This document shows positions 48,101-60,100 of a DNA stretch of 64,000 nucleotides, one piece after another. A model generated the notes under the pieces. The model saw only the letters and a program-made list of their open reading frames with translations, made no database searches and was not told the origin of the DNA. Position numbers and translations under genes: made by a program. The stretch comes from Arbacia lixula (taxonomy: Eukaryota > Echinodermata > Echinoidea > Arbacioida > Arbaciidae). Each line of letters opens with the position of its first letter. The first letter of the stretch is position 1. The stretch is taken from assembly GCA_963669155.1 (NCBI GenBank), contig OZ022586.1, positions 18,628,285-18,692,284 of the forward strand. The letters run 5' to 3'.

Positions 48101-51100
48101 TGGACGCCAGTATACCTCAACTCTTTATGCACAATTTTTTCCTGGCACGGGAAGGATGAATTCACGAGCAGCTTTCGTACTTACCCTAATGGAATCTGGA
48201 ACGTACTCGTCCATGTACTCGTGCCAAACCGAGTCATCCACATTGTAGCTTATGGTGTATGACGTCACCCTGTGATCATACTCGTGTCGGCCTTGCGTGG
48301 TGATGCCCGTGATGACGTAATGTGACTCGAGTGCCACATTCAGCCACTCGCCAGTGCGTGACGCAGATGGAATCCAGATGGACAGGCCGTTTAGACGCGC
48401 ACTCCAAGACTCTAAGCCTGCCGAAAGGTAACTCGAACTCGTCATGGCAGAGTTTGGAATAGCGCCACTTTCAATACCGAGGGGCGCCCCCGTTGTGTTA
48501 CAAAAGCCAACTGAAGTATTAGAGGACAGAGCAATTTGACGTTATAGAATGGAATTGTTGACCATGTCAGCTATATAAACATGTACATCCAAACGCTCAA
48601 AGCTAAAACGGCGCGTATCCACAATGGTGGTTTTACTTACACCGCGTACTAAACGTAGACTAATTTTTTGAGGCGCAAAATAAATCGGATCTTGTTAAAA
48701 AAAGAAACTCATTAATTTTCATCACAGAATCACATTAGAGGGGAATTTCAGTTATTTGCATATCATTACTTGGACAAATTCGATATATCCTATTGATTCC
48801 AAGAACCGAAACAATCAAATGAATGAATGACAATTATTCATGTTGTTTCATTAGGCTTTCCATAGAGTTGGTCGATGTTAAGTACTCTGTTTGCACCTGT
48901 GTTCTGAATACTCAATGATCAATTACATGGTAAAGGTGAGCACCACCTGTTCTGGAATGCACTGCAGTATAGCTCGGTATTGGATACTTCGATCACACAA
49001 TCCAATTTCAAATTCATGCTCTATAATGACATTAATGTTTCAATAAAAAATCATACATTAATGTTATTGCACTTAGGTGAGTTATCGTTGATTAACTACT
49101 CGGTGTTCACAAAAAACCACTGACACTTGAAAAATGATTAAAAGTCAGTTTCAACTTATATCAAGTTCAAATTGACACATCATAAAGTCAAGGGGTGTTA
49201 GATTTCTTAGAGACAGGTTTTGTGACATTTCATTGACTACCTTTTTTGAAATAATCCTTGGAATATTAAATGAGATTTTCACTTTTGGACAAATTTGGAC
49301 ATCAAAACGTGCGTGTATGAGTAATTCAGAACACAACAATGACCATTGTGTATCACACATGTTAATCCACTAGCAACTTCCATCATTTTTTGTCATTAAT
49401 AATACATAGTGCTTCTAGCAGAAAAGAAGTTGTAGGTCGGCATGCGCGATGCAGAATGGAGTCAATGGACATTGTTGTGTTCTGAATAAATTATCTCCTA
49501 CCAATTTATTTTCAGACCCAAAAAGCTCATAAATATTCTAAAGATTATTACAAAAATATTAATCGATAAAACGTCAAAAAACTTGTCTCTAAAAAATTGA
49601 CATCCCTTGACTTTATGATGTGTCAATATGAGCTTGATGTGAGTTAAAACTGCCTTTTAATCATTTTTCAAGTGGCAAAGCTCTTTTTAACACCTCGTAG
49701 TTAATCAACGATACCTCATCTCGGTAGAATGTTATGAATGTATGATTGGTGATTTAAACATTAATGTCATCATAGAGCATGTTTTGCTATTGGATTTAGT
49801 ACTGATGAGACATGACGAAATTGTGAGCGATCCTAACCAGTCAATCATAGTTCGCGACCGTTGAATCGCCGGTGGCATGACGTTATTATCACTGATTATG
49901 ATTGGCTGGTTAGGATTGTTCGCAACTTCGTCATGTCTCACACATTTTGGATTTGAACATGGTTGATATTTTAATGGATCCTGACCCTTCTACAAGGAGA
50001 GGTTGAAAAATACTGGTATTTTCAAAAAGTACAATAGATTTCGCTTAGGATGATTAATAAGTGTTGGGGGCTCAAAAGCGATTGATATTGAAATATAGAG
50101 TTTCTTTTCATTTCTCTTTTTTTTTTAGATTAGAACCACATATTTATCTCGAATTTGCAATATATTTCTGTCTGTTTTAATTATTTTTTTTCACACTTGG
50201 TAAATTTCGACCTTCAACATACAGTGGCAAAAGAAAGCATAAGAAAATGTGGTTTAATCATGGAGATATCAAACTGCCTCACCACCACGTGAGCGATTTT
50301 CTTTCGAACCAGTAACCAGCATAACAATGAATATGACGACACCACTTCGGTGCCCATATTGTCGTTGATTGAATATGTGATTATGCGATGATTTTAAGCT
50401 GATCCATTAAGCCTATGCGGCTAGTAAGTACTGTTCGTCATACCTGCACAGTCAAGACAAATGGTTCTAAACTACGCGGGTAGAGCAAGCAGCAGTGGTC
50501 ACAGTGGTGAATGCCCGACACTAGCCCGCCAGACATTATCGGACCGGTAAACCTCTCACTGGACTGATTTTGTTGAGAGCCAGTTGTCTTGACAACATGC
50601 TCATTATGGCGACACCACTTCAGTACTTTATCGTGCACGTCTGCCCCCCCCCCCCCCCAGCTCACACCCCTTCTCTCTGGATATGTTAATGGCCAAAACC
50701 TGTGACCTGTGACCAATAGGCTAATCTTCAAGGATTGTACATCCTTTATCAACCACTAATCCATTTCTAGGCTGCATCACCACTCATCAACTTATTTTCA
50801 TTCAGAAGCCTGGTCGGAGGAACATTATCGGATTCTATGTCATCAATAATTCATGAACACCCCTTGCACTGGGATCCGATACTGAGCGTTTTGTTAGAAA
50901 ACGGAACGAAGAAGAAACAAAGGCAAAAAACAATTACAAGAGAAGATTGCTATACAGAGATCACCTGGAGATATCAAACAAAAAATGCAATAGGGAATAG
51001 ATGATTTGGGAAAGCAACACAAATAAAAAGGGGAAATGGGATGTGAGAAATGAATGTGAAGTATTTTAAGGGAAAGTTCACGATTAAATCAAATTGGTTT

Positions 51101-54100
51101 TAGTTACTGCAAAGGTGGAAAAAAGCAAAGGACACTCTGTGCTGTACGATTTAATGTATTGCCCTTTTTTGCCTTGGTTTTGAATGAAGTAATACATATT
51201 CCCATAGATTTTTGTGTGTAAAAACATCTGTTTGAAATTATATCGAATGCACAGATAAACAAGCATTTATCCTTTTGAAAAAGAACATAAAAAATAACGT
51301 ACACAAGATATAGCAGAGAAGCTCGCAGGTGACATCACAAACGCTTTCTTATCTTTGTTTTTGTGAAACTATAACGTATTCGTTTCTTTTATGATTCTGC
51401 TTTTATTAAAACTATTTTTACTTCAGGGCACACGTTCCCTCTAATATCATTGTATAACACTTACCGTTTTTTGCTTTTGTTTCTTTGTTGGGACTTCTAA
51501 AAAGCTTACTATCGGATCCAACTGCGAGCGTTGGTCATAAATTATTGAAGACTTGATTTCTGTATACATGATATGGGGAATGAAGGAATGGGGAAAGTAA
51601 GACGGATAAAAACATGGGAATAGGAAGTAAGAAATGGAGGCGAAGTATTAAAACAAATACTAAATGAAAGTACAAATATTTCAAAAGATTTCGAGTACGA
51701 ATATCAAAACTATCGCTCGCTATAAATGAAGCACGGAAGCAACGCAAAAGAGATATGGGGAAAGAAAAGAATGGTAATGTATGCTAAATAGCAGACAAAT
51801 TATAGATTGAAATAAACAATATTCAAAAAGATGTCAGGACGAATGCAAAACGTTTAGGCCACCATTAATTACGCGAAAAGCAAGACAGATTCAAAGGGGG
51901 AAAAGAAAGAGAGAACATTAATGTAAACTATTGGAACAGATGCTATATGAAAATAAAAATATTTCATAGGATTAGATTTCAGGGACAAATATTTAATGTG
52001 ATAGTTCGCCCTGAAATTGGGTTGGTTTCAATAAAAACAGAAACATGAAGGAAACATATCATTCATGGACTGATTAAAATCCCTCAAAGGATAAGAAAGT
52101 TGTGATGTTTTAAACAAAAATTGTGACGTCACGTGTGCTCTCCCATATAATTTCTACATAAATTGCTCTTTTTCTGTTTTTGACAACGGAATGAAGTTTT
52201 GTTCATCCAGGTTTCAAAACGGTGTCAAAACGTATCTCTACGTATGTATTTAATGCAAAAAAAAAGAACAAAATACACAACATATAAGAAAGCACCTCGA
52301 ACGTGACGTCCCAAATTAAAAATTTTAAAACATCTTAATTTTCTTATCCTTTGGCGGATTTTCATCAAACCGTCACCAATATGTTTGTTTCATGTTTCTG
52401 ATTTCATTTAAAAAAAAACATATCTTCAGGGTGAATTATCCCTTTAAACATACTAGGGCAACAGACGACTCCGATTATTTCATCTGTTCCATCCCCGTAC
52501 TGATCCTGTCGTATGCACTCTGTGATATTAGATGCATTCGTCGGGCAACGAACACTCGCTGCGTCCAGTGCAGTAGTAGTCGGCGACTCGAAGTTGGCGC
52601 CTCCAACGGTAGCAAAAACTCCATCTGTTGAGACAACATGTTAACTCCGTACAAGCCATTGGTGCACTCACTCATCACAGGTAAACAGAGAGTGCTCGTT
52701 AAACAGGATTCAGTCTCGTATTGCACGGGCTATTAATGTAGCTTATTTTCTGCTCGGCCCCAGGGCCATCCTGCTTTTGGTTGTCAAGGATTATAACTTA
52801 TTATATCCCACATTAATATATTCCAATTCTTCATTGGTTAAAAGTGTGTCACATGACGACAAATAGATGAATTGTTAGAAGGAAGAGAGCTCAGAGGGAA
52901 GAAAAGTACTATTTCGTGACGTCATGTCAAAAATAATCTTTTTTTCCCTCTGGACTATCGATATCCGGGCTATCGGTGATCGATACAATTTCCATCGATT
53001 CATCCCAGGTAAATGCGCGACACGCAAAATCTACGCAATACATTTCTTTCCAGCTTCTTTTTGGCGTTTTAGCGGAAAATCATTGGACGCACTGCCGGAA
53101 CTCCTGCGATGTTGCGGCCGAAGTGCAACTTGAATTTCCGTTGGTTTGCTCAAGCCGCAGGAAATAACAAAACATCTGAATCGGGCTCCTGCGTTCAGAG
53201 CTTAGAGCATGGGCACTATATTACATGGTCCATGGTAATGATAAATTAATGAACAAAGAATATATTACTGAAGGATATAAAACAAATGTTTCATGATCTT
53301 TATTCGGGAACATTGTGGAATCTATTGGTCCCCTCGATAAAGTGGAGGGCGTGCGGTACCATTTAACTTCGGTGCAAATATATTCCAGAAGATCCCTCAT
53401 GGTCATGTAATATTTGTATACTATCAATGGTAACTTCCATGGCAACATGTGCAACAATGAGAGCTCATTGGCTGTTGCCATGTCAGTTACCATTGATGGT
53501 AAGTTACAATAAGTGAAAACCTGTATGGGGGATAGAAGATTCACTCTTTGATCTTTGATCATGATCACACCATTCCTATAGGGTAGTATGTAGTCTGGCA
53601 GAGAAGGAGTTACAGGGAAAATACAGTACCTGAAAAGCCGAGTGACTGGCACACTAGCTCTGAGGCGTCGCTGGTCCACCCGTCTGCGTGGACCAGGTAA
53701 AGGGAAGAGCCTCCAGACACTGTGAAGACAACCGTCCCTTCATTGTTGATGTTACCACCGACGAGTTGCACCGACCCAATGGAGAGGTCTAGTAAAATCC
53801 AAACCATCATTACTTAACAGCGTTATGAAGAATTCTTCATCTTATGTTAAAGTCGTCCCATGATGCACCGCGCAGCCACATTCGGGTTTTGTTTGCAGTT
53901 ATGTTCGTTTTGAGGCGAACGTATCGTGGATTTGATTAATTTAATGTTGAAAGAAAAAATGTTACTAAACAAAAATCATTAATAGTTGGTTTTGATTTCA
54001 CACATGAAAAAGCAACAGATATAAATACAATCCTTGTGTGTGCTCAATATGCAAACTATTTGATGTATATGAATAATTATTTTCAAAGTAAACCATACAA

Positions 54101-57100
54101 CAGTTATTCCATATGGCATGTGTTTAAATATGAAATTCTTTTAGACAACATCTCGGATGTTGTTTCTAAGACCCTGGATTTTAAAACATTTTGGTAATTG
54201 AATTAATAAAGAACCTCTGACACGAGAAAAAACAATGTTCGCTTGTGATATACTGTAATAGTGGTTGACACTGGAAGCGGACATGGCCGCCAAAAAAACA
54301 GAGACCGTTGCATCTTGTATTGTGGGACAACTTTCCTCTATCATGATGCAGTATGTAGAATTACCATAATTAATAATCGGCAATCATGCCAGAACAATTC
54401 TAATGTCCTCTCGGGTCCCACTTATGTATGGTTTCAACGACTTCATTTTAATGCTATTCCTTCACGTGATCCCGAAGCCCGAATGCATTGATTATCTGAA
54501 GTATTTCAAGAAGGTATTAGGGGGGAAAATAGGATTTAAAACGCATGGTTCCATAAACATTGCGAAAAAAATGATTATGCGACTTAACAAAAACGCTGCC
54601 ATCCTATTTGCAATGCTTTCATTCCTCACATTGCGTTACTCATTTCCTGATTTATGTGCATGTAGCAAAATTCAACAAAGATACTCAGGATGTGGACGAT
54701 TTCTACCAACTACTTAACGGAATAAGCATAATTAGTACATATAAATTAAACATATCATATAATTTATATAATAGATATAAAAGTATATCATCACGGGGTC
54801 CCACATTTGCAAGATATGCTTCCTTTTGGACCACTTCACAAAACGAAAATATACATATGTTATATTTGTGCTTGTTTTTTTTTTTAATTGATGTTTTGTT
54901 TTGTTGAAAATAACATTGAATCTTGAACTTACGTATTTGGCACCTGTCTCCCTCGTAATTTTCCTTACAGGTGCAACTGAACCCCTCTAGTGTCTCCTCA
55001 CATGTGGAGTCGTGCAGACAGGGATAAGACAGACAAGCTGCTCACCCACGGGTAAGATAATACATGAATCATATTAGGTATTAAAGACAGGTTGTCTCAT
55101 TTGCAAAAATCATGAAACTCAGCAGGAATTAGCAATATACCCTACCAATAATGCGTCTGAAAATTCTACAGTCATAGTTTGGGGAAAAATTCAGGAAAAG
55201 TGAAGAACTATCCATGTTTACGTTTGGATCGCAGCGAGTAGGCCAATAGTCTTTTTAAACCGTATTGTCCCTCTCAACACGCGATGCAGACAATCGCTCT
55301 TATTGAAGGCATGCACAGTAGAGGGGACCTTTGCGCACAGTCTCTGGTCTCTAGGCAGTAGATTTTGGACGAGCCAGACCAAAACCTCTACAAAATCTAG
55401 CGATCGCAATGATTCTGGTAAAAGTCAGTTTCTAGTTTTATTATTTGTAGGGAAATTCTAATACAGTGTTTATCTTGCATTTCCCGTTAAATCTTAAATG
55501 TTCTTTTTAACTCCCAGTATTACAAATAAGACATATAAATGATTGAGCCTTTATCAAAGTATCATCATGTTCAATCAAGCCAAGAGACATGTAAGAGCCA
55601 TAATAGGAAAACGTTTCCCACCTATGGCTTCAGTAGTACTTTGTACTTCATCGTTATAAAAGGTACATTAGTGATTATTATAGGCCCACTAGTCCTAAAA
55701 CGAAATGATATTTTATTTACTCAAAATGTTTGTAGAAATGTTTGAATCACGACTGGAAACTCATTAGTTCATGCTGTATGTACACCATATCATTTAAGCA
55801 GTGAAGTAGAATACATCTGTATAGTTATTTCGCTTTACAAAATGAATTTTTATCATAATTACATTATCATGTAACCTTTTTAGTGTTAACCCAGAATGGT
55901 ATGAGTTCTGTATAACCTCTTCACCAGTTACCATGGCTACGGATTATACTATCATATCCTTACAGATTAGTCGTATCGTATGTATGGATATAGCTTTTGC
56001 CGAAGAACACAATTGTGCCCCAATAGAGATGGGGAAGAGGAACTCAGACAAACAGGCTTGTAAACAGACAAACAGAAAGAGAAAGCGAAGGGAATACATT
56101 GAACCAAACAAAAATTATGACGATTTAATACAATTTACTTTCACCAGATTTCAGTTTCGCTGATTATCTTAGTTTTTCATCACCATGTTGACTTCCAAAT
56201 CTCAATTGACATTAAGATGGTGTATCTCATCTACCGGTCAAAGCTGTGTCAAAAAAGTACATTAAAGAAAGCTTTAAGACACTTGTGTGGACCAGCAACT
56301 GACTTTAACATCGCATCAAATTGAATGGTAGCATTTGCTTTGACTTTTAGACGGGTCATCCAAACGTCACTGGGATGAAGCATGTGTATACAACACACCT
56401 CACCTATACAACAGATCGTATGATGACAAACACGCGTCCGTTGCTGTCGGTATCGCTGGTATTATACATGTACGTTTCTATCGGGTTTATCATTCATCCA
56501 CGCGCTGCGTTTTGGTTATCATTGGCGTATACGTTGCAGTTAATTACATTTTCGGCATCAGCAGGTGTTTCCATCCCAACTCGATATCAATGTTTTATTC
56601 ATTTTGACGCATGATCACCCTTGCATGTCAAAGTGACGTCCTAAAATTACGCACTTCGTTACCCAATGGTTGTAATGAAAACGCATTCACCCTAAAAATA
56701 ATAACTAATGTAGATGAGATTATTCTGGCATCACACGCCATCAGGTTCGACTAAGGAGTTTTCGTTCAATGTCGCGGACGTATTTCTATAGCGCACGAAC
56801 TCCACGGGAGCGAACGGATGAACGGCCGTCTCACAGAGACCTGTCCTCATGATGAGACGGTTTCGCTTTTCGGCGATCGCGATTTCGGATATAAATAAGA
56901 TAAATATATTACATGAAAAAAATGCGTTTACATTTGATTCATAGAAAGTCAATAACATTACAATGTGGGCGAAGCCTATAATAACGGAGCTTGTAGGGTT
57001 ATAGGTTCCCCGTTGCAGTACATCAAATCATATAATTTTGTAAAAAAAAGAAGCTTTTAGCACATATGATGTATAAACATTTGTCTTTATTTGTTTGTGT

Positions 57101-60100
57101 ATGTGTGTGTGTGCGTTTGCGTGTGTGTGTGAGTGTGTTTGTGCATGTGTGCATGTGTGTATTTTAAATATGCAACCGAAGCAGAACACATACCTGGTTT
57201 CTCGCAGTAGAATTGCTGCACACTTGGTATGTTAGAGGGAATGTTCGCAGCAACATGGCCCACGTAGCGTGAGCGTTTTGGGAGATACTGAATGACGTCA
57301 CCGTTCTCTAACGTCGCGGTGGGACACGAATGCTTCAATATGTTTTCACAACCTTCATAAGCTGTAACTGAAAGCAACAATGAATACACTTTGGCGGTAC
57401 ATTAGAGTAAAGGTTGTGTAAATCTAACGACCGAAGATGAAAAAAAGATACAGAGTATAAGCAGGCACCTCACAATGTGAGAACTGGAAACTACCATTCA
57501 TAATGACCGATATAATATGATTGACACTCTCTGCGCCATGGAGACATTTCTGCACAATTGATACACACATATCCCATAGAGCAACATTTAATACGGCCCA
57601 CAAAGGGTTAATAGTATTTAAAGGGATAGTTTACCCTGAAATTAAGTTGGTTTCAGTAAAATCAAAAACATGAAAAACATATTAGTGCAGGTTTGATGAA
57701 AATCCGTCAAAGGATAAGAAAGTTATGTTTTTAAATGTTTGATCTTGTGACGTCGCGTATGAGGTGCCTTCACATGTTGTGTACAATTCCTTTGGTTTGG
57801 AAAATCTAAATTTTGTCAAAAAGATATGCATCTGTTTACGTGTGCATTAGATGCATCATTAGAAATACGATTTTACATACATACCTTTATGATTTTTTTA
57901 TTCAGTTGTCAAAAACAGAAAAAGAGCAATTTATGGAATCATACAGCGCACAACATAATTATGGGAGAGCATCTCACACGCGACCTCACAAAATTGACGA
58001 ATTCTCGTCAAACCTTCACTAATAAATTTCTTTTATGTTTCTGCTCTTATTGAAACCAACTTATCTTCAAGGTAAGGTGAACAATTCCTTTAACAGTATC
58101 CCTAAATTTCATTGATTTATCTCCTTTCAATAGTGGAGTTATTCTCTCATGATGTGACACCTCTAATATCTTGTTTGAGAAAAAAAATGAAGCATACTGG
58201 AATCACTAGCATATTGCTTTCAAGGGGGGGGGGGGGGATCAAAGCCTAGGAGGGGTGATAAACCTATATTTTGGTAATCGACCATAGTTGCAAGCGTATC
58301 ATAGAGATAAGGGGCGAGGCTTTCAGTACCAATTCATAATATTCCACATCCTGTTTCTATTCATGCACTATTTTATACTAGCCTCCTTTTCGTATTCAAA
58401 TAATTGAAAAATCACGAATTCTGCATCTTAAGAAATGGCATCCTTTGTCCTTATAATGTAAAAAAAATCATTTTGATTCGAGTTGTAACATTTTGTTTCA
58501 TTAGCTTGCGAAGCTTGCATTAGCTTGCATTTTGTTAGCACCTTGTATTTAAGGCCCGCAATGTTGCAGATGAGCATACGCAGGTGGGTGGTGTTTCATC
58601 GTTAAATGCAATTCTTTGTTCCCATTGGCAGAGTATCATGATAGACCACGTACTGAGAACAAACACGGCATCTAATTGCTGAGTGGCACCGAAGGTCTGC
58701 ACATCTATCCAAACTAATTTCGTTGATTTTTTACTTACAGATTCGTGTCGTAATCATGGTAATGGTCTGTTCGGAATCACATTGCAGAAAATAGTCTCCT
58801 ACACAAAAGATTAATCACTCTAATGCGGTATTCAATTATGATGAAGTTCCATTCACTGCATCGGATTGACCAACCTACTGCCTAAGTAGTATGCTTCAAT
58901 AATAGATCCCTGCCATTTGATTGGATGTTTAATATTGATAATTCAGTCCATTTACAATGACGACATCAATCGTGCAATTATGGATCCATGCAATATTGTC
59001 CATTGCACACTCGTCGAGACCACCAGTACTCGCGTGTATTGTGTATACGAACCGCGACCGCTCAGCAGCTGTACTTGTGCATATATATGCTTATCGATCT
59101 AATTTGCCTATATCTAGGTGTCATATTCAACAACAAATTCGGTAAAAAAAAAATGAAATGAATAATTTTTTTATTCGATGGATTTTTTCATCTTTCACCT
59201 CATGAAATATTCTGTCCATTGAAGTCATAAGCATTCACTATTTGTATACTAGCAGCTGCTCTCAAAGCTATGTTTAAATATTTTTAAATAATTTTATGAT
59301 AGATATTATGCATTCCTATATATGCATACATTTCAGCTTTCGCTGCTGAATTTTTGATTTTGTCACTAAGTGCTTGATATGGAGTTAATAAGGACAAACG
59401 AATACAAAATTTGATACTTTTTGAGATGTAAATACTAGCTTAGGCGTAGCTGGGCATGTTTTCCATGTTTCTTGTCCGAAAGGAAAATATCTGAAAGTAA
59501 CATTTCATGCAATTTTTTTAATGGAGTATGATGCGGAAATTGTCAAATTGAGACTTTTGTACAGCAACTTGATATCAAATGTACAGCCTTTTTGCCATGT
59601 TGTAACAATATTCCTCGATGGAATGTTTATAGGTGTATCGTAGGTATTGCATGTCACAACTGCGCAAGTATATGGGGTGAGGACAAATCCCCAAATTCTT
59701 CTGCGCATCCGATTTTGTTTATACGTCAAATCCAAGCAAAATCATCCAGAGAATCGGCGGATTCGAATATGGGAGATCAAAGAGGGAATTTTTGTAAAGC
59801 GTTATTTTGCGACTAGAAGCAGAGTAGGATGAATCTGCATTAATTAAATGGCTGCTGTTATTCCACGTGCTTAAACATCTTTGATTATACGTAATCTTAC
59901 GCAGGAACCGTGCGCCTATTTTTTTTTCATGAGTACGCAGCCGATTACGGCGTAGTTGCTACGCAACACTGCGTAACTATATGCAAAGCCCGGTGTGAAA
60001 GCCTATTAACAGGAGATAAATTAGAACATAAAGCATAAAGAACATCAAGAACATGAAGCCAGATGCCACAGTGATCATGGTGATAGAGTAACATTACAAC

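Noticed and set aside
57194-57361. Exon 3 as a CCP/sushi domain
   Set aside because: Only three cysteines and no conserved Trp; the resemblance is limited to a Y/G/V spacing.
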